This document shows positions 34,523 to 42,942 of a DNA stretch of 64,000 bases, piece after piece. The notes beneath the pieces are model-generated. The model had not been told where the DNA came from. It made no database searches and saw only the letters and a list, made by a program, of their open reading frames with translations. The position numbers and the translations under genes are program-made. How positions within the stretch are numbered: the first letter of the stretch is position 1; each line of letters begins with the position of its first letter. The DNA comes from Lachnospira sp. Its GTDB lineage: Bacteria > Bacillota > Clostridia > Lachnospirales > Lachnospiraceae. Location of the stretch: positions 62,001-126,000 of the forward strand of contig JAGATQ010000006.1 of assembly GCA_017621205.1 (NCBI GenBank), read 5' to 3'.

Positions 34523-35422
34523 ATGCGTATCTTAGTGATTGGCGGCAGTTATTTTTATGGCAGGGTATTTTTAATGCAGCTTCCGAAAGGTCATGAGGTT
34601 ACAGTAGTGAACCGGGGAACCTATTCTATGGAAGAATTTGGTGTAACACAGGTTACCGGAGACAGAAATGACAAGGCTGTCTTTCAGACACTAACGGAAG
34701 CGTATGATGTAATTGTTGATTTTTGTGCCTATCAACCGGGACAGGTCAAAACGGTGTTAGAGGGGCTCTCCGGTCATGTGACCCAGTATATTCTGATTAG
34801 TACGGTAGATGTGTATGAGCGTGGCAGTGGGAAGAGAAAAGCAGAAGATTATCCGTATGAGACAAGACAGCTTCCAGGCGATGCAGGGGCATATATTGCA
34901 GGAAAGGTTGCCTTAGAGCAGGAGCTAAAGGAAGAATGCGAAAAACGGAATATAGCATATACGATTTTCCGTCCGGCAATTTTATTTGGACCTTATAATT
35001 ATGCTCCGAGGGAATCCATGTTTATCAAGCTTATGGTAACCCAGCATATTCTTGTTCATATAACGGATGCTGCGGGGCAGTTCCAGCTTGTGTATGTCAA
35101 GGATGCTGCCAATGCCATTGTCGCCAGTCTGTTAAGGGAGGCAAGCTATTATCAGGCTTATAATCTCTGTGATGATGGGGTGTATGATTATGATGCGCTA
35201 TATAAGCTGTTAAATGAGGCTAAGGAGGATGACGCACAGGAGCTTTGTATGACAGCAGGACAGGCAGAGGAACAAGGCTTGCCATTACCATTTCCAGTAC
35301 GGGCAGAGGAGACAGAGCTTTGTACGAATGAAAAAGGAAAACAAGAGCTTGGTATTACATATACGGATATTCATGAGGCGATGGGCAAAACGTATCGGGC
35401 GTTCAAGGCAGTGTATGAATAG
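34523..35422 (+). CDS. NAD(P)-dependent epimerase/reductase, extended SDR family
   Basis: 299 residues. An N-terminal Rossmann fold MRILVIGGSYFYG with a glycine-rich loop, DFCAYQPGQV, LISTVDVYE and the catalytic YIAGK (Tyr-x-x-x-Lys) define the extended SDR family. FRPAILFGPYNY is typical of nucleotide-sugar epimerase/dehydratase relatives. The substrate cannot be told. ATG 34523 follows AAGGAGGGAG; the frame overlaps the end of the MATE gene only if a weaker upstream start is used. Confidence 0.82.
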   Translation: MRILVIGGSYFYGRVFLMQLPKGHEVTVVNRGTYSMEEFGVTQVTGDRNDKAVFQTLTEAYDVIVDFCAYQPGQVKTVLEGLSGHVTQYILISTVDVYERGSGKRKAEDYPYETRQLPGDAGAYIAGKVALEQELKEECEKRNIAYTIFRPAILFGPYNYAPRESMFIKLMVTQHILVHITDAAGQFQLVYVKDAANAIVASLLREASYYQAYNLCDDGVYDYDALYKLLNEAKEDDAQELCMTAGQAEEQGLPLPFPVRAEETELCTNEKGKQELGITYTDIHEAMGKTYRAFKAVYE

Positions 35423-35500
35423 GAAAAAGCGTATGGAAGTTTGTTATAGCTTTCTATATGATAAGTACGTTAAATTTCGTTTATATATTTCATTTCCAGG

Positions 35501-35545
35501 TAAGGGCAATTTTGTTCAATGAACAATTGCTCTTATATTTCTTTC
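35501..35545 (+). terminator. Intrinsic terminator
   Basis: TAAGGGCAATTTTGTTCA pairs with TGAACAATTGCTCTTA, then TATTTCTTTCT. Confidence 0.65.
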
Positions 35546-35563
35546 TAAAAAATATATGATTGA

Positions 35564-35590
35564 TGAAATCATTTTCCGTTTTTACCCGTC
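35564..35590 (+). promoter_or_regulatory. ECF-sigma-like promoter, possible autoregulation
   Basis: TGAAAT (35564-35569), 17 bp, CGTC (35587-35590) resembles extracytoplasmic-function promoters (TGAAAC-N16-CGT). It lies about 60 bp upstream of the sigma factor gene. Confidence 0.45.
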
Positions 35591-35650
35591 TAATAGATGT
35601 ATACGAAAATACATTGAAATATGGCTGTATTCAACTAAGAGGAGGAACGT

Positions 35651-36166
35651 ATGGAGATTAAGGAAGAATTGCAATTGATAGAGTATGCAAAGGCAGGGGA
35701 TGGGGATGCCTTTGAGACACTTTTAAAAGCGTATCTGCCCATGATGTATAAGGTGGCGTTTAGTTATGTGAAATCGGATGAGGATGCAGCAGATGTAGTA
35801 CAGGAAAGTATTTTAAGCTGTTATGAGTCGCTTTCACAATTAAGGAAACCTCAATATTTTAAAACATGGCTTATCCGCATTGTCATTAACAAAAGCAAGG
35901 ATATGTTTAGACAGCGGGGATTAAGCAGTGAATTCGAGCAGGAACCGGAACAGGGAGAGTTTGATTCTGGCTATCAGGAGGCAGAGTGGAAGGAGCTGTT
36001 AATGGGGTTAGATGAAAAGTACCGTGAAGTGATTTTATTACATTATCTGGAGGGTTATAGTGCCTCGGAGATTGGCAAATTGCTTCGCATAAGCAGAAAT
36101 ACCGTATTGACGAGGCTGTCCAGAGGGAAAAAGCAATTGCGGAATATAGTGGAATTTTGTTTGTAG
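35651..36166 (+). CDS. ECF-type RNA polymerase sigma factor
   Basis: 171 residues with sigma-70 region 2 (about 10-80, DGDAFETLLKAYLPMMYKVAFSY, DEDAADVVQESIL, YFKTWLIRIVINKSKD) and region 4 (about 112-165, LDEKYREVILLHYLEGYSAS, EIGKLLRISRNTVLTRLSRGK). Regions 1 and 3 are missing, as in ECF/group 4 factors that answer envelope stress. The next gene is a membrane protein that should bind and hold it inactive. The ATG is behind AGAGGAGGAACG. Confidence 0.9.
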   Translation: MEIKEELQLIEYAKAGDGDAFETLLKAYLPMMYKVAFSYVKSDEDAADVVQESILSCYESLSQLRKPQYFKTWLIRIVINKSKDMFRQRGLSSEFEQEPEQGEFDSGYQEAEWKELLMGLDEKYREVILLHYLEGYSASEIGKLLRISRNTVLTRLSRGKKQLRNIVEFCL

Positions 36167-36181
36167 GAAAGGATGTATGCT

Positions 36182-37381
36182 ATGAAAAAGATAAAGGATA
36201 TTTTATTGGAGGATAATGCGATACCTGAGGTTGTGAATCATAAGGCAGAGGAAGCATTTTTACTGATAAGACAGATGCGGGAGCTTGACGGAGAGGAGTT
36301 AGCAGATATGAGAAAAAATAGAAAAAAGCAGGATGAAAAAGCGAGAGGATTATATCGTTTCCGGTATGCGAAGGTGGCTGCGGCTGTTGTGTGTGCTACC
36401 TTGTTATTGGGGACGAGTGTATATGCGGCAGAGCATTATTGGAACATATCTTCTTATCTGAAGAACCAAAAAATAGATGTGCCGAAGGAAGCAGTAGAGA
36501 AGCTGATTGATACCGAGGTATCGCAGCAGCCATCCATGAGTGAAAGCCAGTCTATTGACTTTGCTGTGCAGGAGGCATTGACAGATGGAGACATCGTGTA
36601 TCTGACAGTGGAGGCTAAGCTGAAGGAAGAAGACAAGGGAAAGTATTTTATGATACCGGAGTGGTTTGAGCCTGAGTTGGATAGCGTGTCTGAGTTAGGG
36701 ATTGACAGTGATTTGACTGCCAATGAGTATGCAAAGCAGCAAGGAGTGGAGCTTCTTGCAGTAGGTTCATCAGTCAGTACTGTGAAGAATGGTTTAGATA
36801 TGGCTAGTCAGAGCATCGATTGTAAATACGAGGGAGAGGATACGCTTGTGTTCTTCATTCATGGTGAGAAGGATAAGAAAGGGGATAATCTGAAAGCGAC
36901 AGTTATCAATACAGTAAGACCGCTTTTTATGGATTATGAGGAGTATATGCAGAAAAAGGATGAGTATACGAGTACCATCGATTTTACCCTGAAGAATAAG
37001 AGTGGTGTGGATGGCAAGAATTATGCTATGGAAGAGGATACGAAAATAGAGGGAACAACGATAGAGGTAACGAAGCTTACGGTGGAGGAGACGGAGCTTG
37101 CAACCTATGTTACGATTCAATTTACACAGGATGAGAAGGAAGTGATGGAGAAGGCAGTTGCGTTCCGCCTAAAGGATAGTAAAGGACAACGGATTGAGGA
37201 GAGCCGGGATGGTGATGGTGGTATTGTACAATTATCAAAGGGACATTACCAGACGAAGCTCAAATATGATAAGGGCATATTGCCGGATGCGTTTATGATA
37301 GATGCATTTGACGTAGAAGGAATTGACCCGCTTGGAGAAGAGAAGCCTTCCTTCGACCAGATAAAGGCGCAGAAGCAGTAG
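36182..37381 (+). CDS. Anti-sigma factor-like membrane protein with DUF4179
   Basis: 399 residues. A cytoplasmic N-terminal part (1-65) that would contact the sigma factor is followed by one membrane helix (about 66-84, VAAAVVCATLLLGTSVYAA), then the DUF4179 domain (AEHYWNISSYLKNQKIDVPKE) and an extracellular beta-rich region (about 120-390, with strands such as GTTIEVTKLTVEETELATYV). This layout is the common partner of clostridial ECF sigma factors. ATG 36182 is chosen since AAAGG is 9 bp upstream. The regulatory signal is unknown. Confidence 0.85.
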   Translation: MKKIKDILLEDNAIPEVVNHKAEEAFLLIRQMRELDGEELADMRKNRKKQDEKARGLYRFRYAKVAAAVVCATLLLGTSVYAAEHYWNISSYLKNQKIDVPKEAVEKLIDTEVSQQPSMSESQSIDFAVQEALTDGDIVYLTVEAKLKEEDKGKYFMIPEWFEPELDSVSELGIDSDLTANEYAKQQGVELLAVGSSVSTVKNGLDMASQSIDCKYEGEDTLVFFIHGEKDKKGDNLKATVINTVRPLFMDYEEYMQKKDEYTSTIDFTLKNKSGVDGKNYAMEEDTKIEGTTIEVTKLTVEETELATYVTIQFTQDEKEVMEKAVAFRLKDSKGQRIEESRDGDGGIVQLSKGHYQTKLKYDKGILPDAFMIDAFDVEGIDPLGEEKPSFDQIKAQKQ

Positions 37382-37457
37382 ATGGAAGAATGCTAGAAGC
37401 TGAAAATGGTCTGTTACGATAGCCAGTATAAGAAGGTTTATGGTAAAAAAGATGAAA

Positions 37458-37508
37458 AATCAAGAACTTTGGACACGGGTAATGCGTGTGAAAGTTCTTG
37501 ATTTTTTG
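37458..37508 (+). terminator. Strong intrinsic terminator
   Basis: AATCAAGAACTTTGGACACG pairs with CGTGTGAAAGTTCTTGATT over about 18 bp, followed by a T-run. Ends the sigma/anti-sigma operon. Confidence 0.85.
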
Positions 37509-37584
37509 TTCTGTCTGTTTGCAATAATATTAAATGTTAACGTGTTGATGTGCAATGCTTGCATGAAGTAATTTGTTTGTAGGT

Positions 37585-37830
37585 TCATTTCGTTGTTTTG
37601 TTTAATATTATGGCGAGAATTAGTGTAAATAGTTCTGCAATCAATGGAGCAATCCAGATGGTACTTTTGCCCAACAGTAGCGGAATACAAAAAATAGCAG
37701 CAGCCTTTATCACAACCCCCCTGCATAGAGCAATGGCATTGGATTGTATAGTTCTTTTTGTAGAATACATATATGCGGTATATATAAGGTTTAGTGCCAT
37801 TGGAATAAATGACAGAGCAAATATTGGCAT
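37585..37830 (-). pseudogene. C-terminal fragment of a MATE transporter
   Basis: 81 codons on the minus strand read FIPMALNLIYTAYMYSTKRT, QSNAIALCRGVVIKAAAIFC and IAPLIAELFTLILAIILNKT, which matches the last two or three helices of clostridial MATE proteins. The rest of the gene is missing, and upstream on that strand the frame breaks at once. It is a relic of a deletion or rearrangement. It is unrelated in sequence to the tails of the two intact MATE proteins in the window. Confidence 0.7.
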
Positions 37831-37831
37831 G

Positions 37832-37882
37832 GATTATGAGCGTGGTTACAATGCATGCATAGAAGAAATTTTAAAAACTTAA
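37832..37882 (+). pseudogene. Possible C-terminal fragment of a small gene
   Basis: MDYERGYNACIEEILKT followed by a stop and a strong terminator (37891-37926) looks like the last codons of a small helical protein whose start has been lost. It abuts the MATE fragment on the other strand. Low certainty because it is so short. Confidence 0.3.
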
Positions 37883-37890
37883 AAAACAGA

Positions 37891-37926
37891 AAAAGTCTTG
37901 CTTTTAGCACAGCAGGACTTTTTTAT
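37891..37926. terminator. Intrinsic terminator
   Basis: AAAAGTC..GCT / AGC..GACTTTT stem with TTTTTTATT after it; A-rich on the other side, so it can act both ways. Confidence 0.7.
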
Positions 37927-38022
37927 TGAAATTATTCAAATGAAAATTGCAATTTAGTATTTTTCTCAAAATTATAATCAATGAAGTAATAATTATTGTG
38001 TGCGAGGTTTGAGCATGAATTA

Positions 38023-38397
38023 TTATCGTTTGCTTAGCGTTTCCATAACATAGTAGGAAAGAGCATCAATAAAAGCTGCATTTGTTGGAGCTTTGCAACG
38101 ATATAAATCACCAAAGATTTTGCGTAATAATATTATATCTCCATATTCCCACAAATGATATTTAAGGGTTCTGATATTTCTTTCCACACAGGAAGCAGAT
38201 GTACCAAATTGGTCTGCAATTTCAAAATACAGTCCCTTGCAGATATTTGTAAGAATGTCCGGGGTATTAATAACAAGAGAAACCGCCATAATTAGATATG
38301 CGTATCCCTTATAGGAATGATTAATTCCCAATAATCTTAATGTCTGCCTCGTTGTATTCCATACCTCGGCAGTAACATCACCTTTGATAACAGACAT
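38023..38397 (-). CDS. Stand-alone Spo0A C-terminal-like DNA-binding protein
   Basis: 124 residues matching the effector domain of Spo0A: LRLLGINHSYKGYAYLIMAV, then SLVINTPDILTNICKGLYFEIADQFGTSASCVERNIR (the helix-turn-helix, Val-Glu-Arg-x-Ile-Arg) and a C-terminal PTNAAFIDAL. There is no receiver domain, so it is not phosphorelay-controlled itself. Similar orphan Spo0A-C proteins occur in Lachnospiraceae, role unknown; they could bind 0A-box-like sites. The ribosome site TAAGGAGGGAT is excellent, and no damage is visible despite the decayed surroundings. Confidence 0.85.
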   Translation of the reverse strand: MSVIKGDVTAEVWNTTRQTLRLLGINHSYKGYAYLIMAVSLVINTPDILTNICKGLYFEIADQFGTSASCVERNIRTLKYHLWEYGDIILLRKIFGDLYRCKAPTNAAFIDALSYYVMETLSKR

Positions 38398-38565
38398 AAT
38401 AATCCCTCCTTAGCTAGTAAACAATAGTAAATAATTCGGTGTTCTGAATTTAAGTAGATGCTCAAGGCTCGCGTTATAATTCTAACATTTAGGAGAAAAT
38501 AATATTGATAGACTTTAAAATAATGTATGTTTGATGTATGGATACTCGCTCGGAAGCAGAAAAAC

Positions 38566-38664
38566 AAAAAATAACCGCCCTCACCCTTAAAGATTGAACC
38601 GACCCCCAAAAGTTAGACCAAAAATCTAACGATTGGGGGTCGGTTCAATTGGCGGTTATTTTTT
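38566..38664. repeat. Nested palindrome: IS3-end-like hairpin inside a terminator stem
   Basis: Outer arms AAAAAATAACCGCC (38566-38579) and GGCGGTTATTTTTT (38651-38664) form a terminator-like stem. Inside, ATTGAACCGACCCCCAA (38593-38609) pairs perfectly with 38633-38649, plus GTTAGA/TCTAAC. TGAACCGACCCCCAAAAGTT is very like the terminal repeats of IS3-family (IS150-group) elements. No transposase is present. Confidence 0.65.
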
Positions 38665-38772
38665 AACCATAATTTTTAGGGTAAACCGTCTATCGGCAGT
38701 CCCTTTATATGCTTTATATATCATATATTTCATGTGATTGCAAGTAATTACCACATATTCTTTCCATCCTTT

Positions 38773-38937
38773 CTAACTTCTTTTACTTTCTTTCCTTTGA
38801 TATGTTACAATAAAATTTATTAGACATTTTTCTGCTTTGTTCGCATCCGTAAATATGTCAATCAATTTATATTCCGGCTGTTTTTTCATTGCAACAGCAC
38901 CTAACCAATTTCCTGTCTCATACAATCCAGCCTGGAA
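38773..38937 (-). pseudogene. Gene remnant on the minus strand
   Basis: A 54-codon open stretch with protein-like composition: GLYETGNWLGAVAMKKQPEY, then KLIDIFTDANKAEKCLINFI and a stop. A stop cuts it off upstream and there is no start. Family not recognised. It resembles the end of a small enzyme or regulator rather than noise, because hydrophobic and charged residues are well spaced. Confidence 0.35.
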
Positions 38938-39163
38938 TCAGCATCAGCAAGTTAGCAGATAAGACTGTATAAAGAAGATAGGCATTTTTTGATATCAAGG
39001 TAATCTTAGGAATCTGCTGATACGATATATATAATAGGTTAGGTAATTGCGAACCCGTTATTCCCGCAAAGCAACGAGTTAGGTGCGAGCTCGTATCTAA
39101 CTTATGGAGAATATACACCTGCAATTGCCGATTCGTCTATATATTTTTGAAATGAGGGATAGC

Positions 39164-39874
39164 ATGGTAGAAGAGATTACAGCACTTAAGGCACAGGAAC
39201 AGCTTGCCAAAACAGAGAAGACAAAGGTGACAAAGAGCCGGAAAATGGAGACGGCAATAACAGACAATAAGGAGAACCAGCAGCAGGGAAAGACACTGTT
39301 TCAGCTAAAGGCTGATGTGCTTCACAAGGTAAAGGATATAGTGTTAAATGTGGAATTTGAAACACCAGAGGAAGAGGCAGAGTTTGCCAGACGGTTACAG
39401 GAGAAGATGGAGTCGGGTAAGAAGCTGACAACCAAGGAGATGAATTATCTGAAAAAGACCAATCCGGTTTTATATCAGCACATGCTTCGGGTGCAGCATG
39501 AGCGGGAGGCATTGAAAAACCGTTTGAAACGCTGTAAGACGAAGCAGGAAGCACAGAGGGTAATTAGTCAGGCATACGCAGCCGTATCCAAAAAGGACCC
39601 GGTAAGACAACAGATGCTTGCTGCTATTTCCGATGTGGCAAGACAGTTTACCAATTCCAGCCGTTATCAGAAGCTGCCGGAAAATGCAGAGGAATTAAAG
39701 AAGCAAAAAAATCAAAAGGTTGACGAATCCGAAGACCCTTTTCCAGAGGATAAGGAGGCTGAGGAAGAGGGAGATGGAGAAGTATCCATTTCCTATGAAG
39801 GTGGTCTTGGCAGTTACCAGTCTGCAGCGGTAACGGATTCTACCAGTACGGCAGTATTTTCTTCTGAGGCATAA
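39164..39874 (+). CDS. Charged, mostly helical protein of unknown function
   Basis: About 236 residues. The N terminus MVEEITALKAQEQLAK and a Lys/Thr/Gln-rich stretch lead to a conserved-looking region (about 55-165): LFQLKADVLHKVKDIVLNVE, EAEFARRLQEKMESGKKLT, LKKTNPVLYQHMLRVQHERE, then RVISQAYAAVSKKDPVRQQM. An acidic tail ends in Ser/Thr-rich SAAVTDSTSTAVFSSEA. No signal or membrane segment. It belongs in style with the proteins at 13082 and 13976. ATG 39164 follows GAGGGATAGC; ATGs at 39104 and 39152 are alternatives. A strong terminator follows. Confidence 0.65.
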   Translation: MVEEITALKAQEQLAKTEKTKVTKSRKMETAITDNKENQQQGKTLFQLKADVLHKVKDIVLNVEFETPEEEAEFARRLQEKMESGKKLTTKEMNYLKKTNPVLYQHMLRVQHEREALKNRLKRCKTKQEAQRVISQAYAAVSKKDPVRQQMLAAISDVARQFTNSSRYQKLPENAEELKKQKNQKVDESEDPFPEDKEAEEEGDGEVSISYEGGLGSYQSAAVTDSTSTAVFSSEA

Positions 39875-39897
39875 GGCATATGAAATGATTTACCTAT

Positions 39898-39928
39898 ACT
39901 GTCACACAGAAATGTGTGGCAGTTTTTT
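39898..39928 (+). terminator. Intrinsic terminator
   Basis: ACTGTCACACA-GAAA-TGTGTGGCAGT followed by TTTTTTAT. Confidence 0.85.
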
Positions 39929-40077
39929 ATATGCTTTCTTTTGCTGGAAATGTGGTATGTGTGTTTGTAAACTTTTTGAAAAGCAGTATGGTTTTGTTGA
40001 ATTAAATCAGTTTTTGTGATATTGTATATGTGTACACTGAAAATAATTGTTTTATAAATTAATGTGGAGGTAGTGCT

Positions 40078-40446
40078 ATGAAGAAATCAATTTTATCAAT
40101 CGCAGGACTTGTAATGGTGGCAACTATGTTAATCGGAGGTGGCAGGACAGTATATGCCAGAATGACCTATAATGCTTTTGAATCAAATAATGTAGGATAT
40201 TCACAGGTGACCAATACCTGTACCAATACAAGATATTTTGAGAATACGATATTTAAGACAGCGAAAAGGACGAATACTGGAGGTACTGCATTAGTTAGTA
40301 AATCAGGAACCTTATCCAGTGGAGCTGCTAATCAGGTGAAGGCATCTTTATCAGGCGTAACACATGCTTATGGCATGGGTTCTGTTTTTAAATCCAGCCG
40401 TCCTGAATCTGGGTCTGAATTTATGGCTAAAGCAATTATCAAATAA
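40078..40446 (+). CDS. Small secreted protein, candidate bacteriocin-like peptide
   Basis: 122 residues. A signal peptide (MKKSILSIAGLVMVATMLIG) has a likely cleavage after VYA near residue 27. The mature part of about 95 residues is Ser/Thr/Asn-rich, with one cysteine (NTCTNTRYF) and no membrane helix. I do not recognise a family. The next three genes are two FtsX-type permeases and an ABC ATPase, starting 21 bp after its stop. The order secreted peptide, large membrane protein, ATPase resembles lactococcin 972-type loci, but the lactococcin signature is absent. AGGTAGTG precedes the ATG. Confidence 0.65.
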   Translation: MKKSILSIAGLVMVATMLIGGGRTVYARMTYNAFESNNVGYSQVTNTCTNTRYFENTIFKTAKRTNTGGTALVSKSGTLSSGAANQVKASLSGVTHAYGMGSVFKSSRPESGSEFMAKAIIK

Positions 40447-40467
40447 AAAGAGAATAACGGTGACAAT

Positions 40468-41634
40468 ATGAAATACATTATAGTCAATATAAGAAATTTA
40501 TTTCAAAAGAATAAAATGGTGTCGGGGATGCTGCTGATTGGAATGCTGATATCCTCCTATGTGATTTTGTTCTGCGTTGGAATGCTGTATCAGATATTTG
40601 AAAAGAAATTAACTGATTTGAATCCGTTGGATTTTCTTTTAGTCCAATGTGTGAATACTAAGGAGCAATGTGTACGGTGGAGTGAGCTAAAGCAGTTTTT
40701 TAAGCAATTGGATAAGAATGTAAATACGAGTATAGATCTGGTTTCGATGAAGGCTTCATTGGAGGATAAGCCCAGTGAGGATTCTTTTGATGAATTTTCG
40801 TTTGATTATCTGCTGAGTGCTGCCGGAGAGCCTGCATATTATGACCTGACATCGTATTTGCGTTCGATGGGTGCTTTGTATGATGGAAGATATTATACCG
40901 AAGAGGAATTTAATAATCGGGAAGCGGTGGCGCTCAGTAATGGATATGAATACATAGATAATGGTAATCAGGGGCAATATACCCAAAAATATGAAGCGGA
41001 TGCCACAGGGGATACCTATCTGATTGATGGAGTTACCTTTAAGCGGATAGGTTCTGCTTTCTTTTGGACTACACCGGTATTTCCTGTCACCCTGTTAAAG
41101 GAGGAGGCAAGGATAGATTACTTCGGCTTTGAGTTTAAGGATTATTCCCTTACGGAGAAAAGATATAACAGTATTTGCAGGTTAGTCGATTCCTGCTTTG
41201 ATGGCAGGGCAGAGGTTGCTGGTGTTAAATTCCCTAAGCTGGATAACAATTATTATTATCTGGTTGGGGGTGTAGTTGTATTTCTTGGATTGATAACAGC
41301 AATTATCTTATCCCTGTTATATGAATTTATCCTTATGCAGCAGTGGGATATGTATCGTGTCTATGTGCTTTGTGGTAAGACCAAACGAAGCATTGCAATG
41401 GAGTTCATTGCACAATGCCTATTGTTGGTCACTGTTATATATCTGCTTGTTGCATTGCTATACCAATATGGAATATTAAATCTATTGGATAACAAGCTTT
41501 TCTATTTCCGTGAGGTATATACGATAAAGTCATACCTATTGATTTATCTGGGCTTATTGTTTGGTAATCTTATGATTTCTGGTGTAATTGTGTTAAAGAA
41601 GCTGAAGCAAAAGAGCAGTATCGTCAGCAGTTAG
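40468..41634 (+). CDS. FtsX/MacB-type ABC permease
   Basis: 388 residues with one N-terminal membrane helix (about 18-42), a large extracytoplasmic domain (45-265) and three C-terminal helices (about 270-292, 310-340, 355-378), the standard four-helix FtsX/MacB topology. MacB-type complexes act as mechanotransmitters that drive peptide release or immunity rather than classical import. It has a twin in the next gene, 8 bp away, and would form a heterodimer with it. Sequence is divergent, so no specific family is claimed. Confidence 0.78.
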   Translation: MKYIIVNIRNLFQKNKMVSGMLLIGMLISSYVILFCVGMLYQIFEKKLTDLNPLDFLLVQCVNTKEQCVRWSELKQFFKQLDKNVNTSIDLVSMKASLEDKPSEDSFDEFSFDYLLSAAGEPAYYDLTSYLRSMGALYDGRYYTEEEFNNREAVALSNGYEYIDNGNQGQYTQKYEADATGDTYLIDGVTFKRIGSAFFWTTPVFPVTLLKEEARIDYFGFEFKDYSLTEKRYNSICRLVDSCFDGRAEVAGVKFPKLDNNYYYLVGGVVVFLGLITAIILSLLYEFILMQQWDMYRVYVLCGKTKRSIAMEFIAQCLLLVTVIYLLVALLYQYGILNLLDNKLFYFREVYTIKSYLLIYLGLLFGNLMISGVIVLKKLKQKSSIVSS

Positions 41635-41642
41635 GAGAAAAA

Positions 41643-42920
41643 ATGAATGTTAGATTAGCGGTAAGGGAGATTAAAAGGCATTTGACATTTTCTTTTATCA
41701 TTATAGTTTTGTTGTCTGCAATTTTCTTTATGTTTTGTATTATGACTTCCGTTGTCAGCTATCGGTTTACAAAGTATAATGTGTTTAAAAACCAATTGAC
41801 AGCCAAGGGGGAAGCCATAAGAGTTCAGATGGGAATGTTACCGGAGAATAGTAAATTTATTAAGAAAAAGAGCGAGCTTTCCGAGGTATTGCATCATGTG
41901 GACAGCATTCAGGGAATGTATCAGTTGTCGGAGTTGACCTATCATCAATATTATAAAATTATGGGATGGGCGTATGATGATGAAATGATTCGTGCTTATC
42001 AGCCGGAGATGATAGAAGGGGAATGGCTTTCTCCCGATTTCGAGGAAGAGGGTATACTAAAAGCGGTTGTAACAGCAGATGCAAGGGATGTATCCATAGG
42101 GGATACCCTTGTTATTACAGAACCGATGTACCATCTGGAAATGGAAGTGGAAATTGTCGGAATCGCAGCCACGGATTCCGAATTCATAGGTTGTGATGCT
42201 GGTAATGCTGCGTCCGGGACAATCAATGATTATTTTGCCGATACCAAGGGATTACAAAATACGGGGATGTATTCTCCCGGTATTAATCTTGATGTGCAGC
42301 ATCCGGTTCTTTTTTTTGTAAATGACCAGCTAAGCAGGCATCCGTATTTTGATAGTGTGGCAGGTGCAAACGGACAGGGGATACAAAGAGTAATGTCCGG
42401 TGTGTTATTTATTACCTTTGCAGATAGTATCACAGAAGATGAAATACGGGAGAATGAAGCTGTTTTATCTAATTTTTCTCTCTATGCGATGAATTCCACG
42501 GAGGAGATAAGGGAGAAGACATTGGAATTTATTTTCGAGCAGCTATATACATTATTTCCTGTTGCTGTTGGAATTGCATTGCTTGTTTTTACCGGAATCT
42601 TTAGTGTGGAGATTTTATCAACAAAGGAACAGCTGCACAACTATTCCATCTATTATATCACTGGGATGAGATGGAAGGATTGTATTAAAATTAATCTCTG
42701 GCATGAAATTATCATACATATTGCTTCCTTTGTTATTTTTATTGGTTTATATTATATAAGCTATGTATTTCATTTTATAGATAAGAATTTGATTAAGATT
42801 CATGGAAGTTGCATGGTAATGATTGTATTGCTGTCAATTGTCAACTGTTTATTCTCTTTGATTGTTCCGAAGTTAATGATTCATAAAACAGAGGCAGTAC
42901 AGATGTTAAAAGTAAATTAA
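41643..42920 (+). CDS. FtsX/MacB-type ABC permease, second subunit
   Basis: 425 residues. The first membrane helix is at about 14-38 (LTFSFIIIVLLSAIFFMFCI), a long outer domain with a MacB-like beta fold (about 60-295) follows, and three helices close the protein (about 298-320, 350-375, 390-415). It differs clearly from its upstream neighbour, as is common for heterodimeric pairs. Position between the first permease and the ATPase makes a three-gene transporter dedicated to the secreted peptide the simplest reading. Confidence 0.78.
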   Translation: MNVRLAVREIKRHLTFSFIIIVLLSAIFFMFCIMTSVVSYRFTKYNVFKNQLTAKGEAIRVQMGMLPENSKFIKKKSELSEVLHHVDSIQGMYQLSELTYHQYYKIMGWAYDDEMIRAYQPEMIEGEWLSPDFEEEGILKAVVTADARDVSIGDTLVITEPMYHLEMEVEIVGIAATDSEFIGCDAGNAASGTINDYFADTKGLQNTGMYSPGINLDVQHPVLFFVNDQLSRHPYFDSVAGANGQGIQRVMSGVLFITFADSITEDEIRENEAVLSNFSLYAMNSTEEIREKTLEFIFEQLYTLFPVAVGIALLVFTGIFSVEILSTKEQLHNYSIYYITGMRWKDCIKINLWHEIIIHIASFVIFIGLYYISYVFHFIDKNLIKIHGSCMVMIVLLSIVNCLFSLIVPKLMIHKTEAVQMLKVN

Positions 42921-42942
42921 AAAATTGGAATGGATGGTCAGT

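Noticed and set aside
37598-37882. 94-codon plus-strand ORF
   Set aside because: Most of it is antisense to the MATE fragment, whose minus-strand reading matches a known family; only the last 17 codons look genuine.
38918-39124. 68-codon minus-strand ORF
   Set aside because: No ribosome site, low-quality composition, and it overlaps both a gene remnant and the start of the charged-protein gene.
40078-40446. Naming the secreted peptide a lactococcin 972 bacteriocin
   Set aside because: Only the gene order fits; the Gly-Gly-Thr-Trp-type signature is absent.
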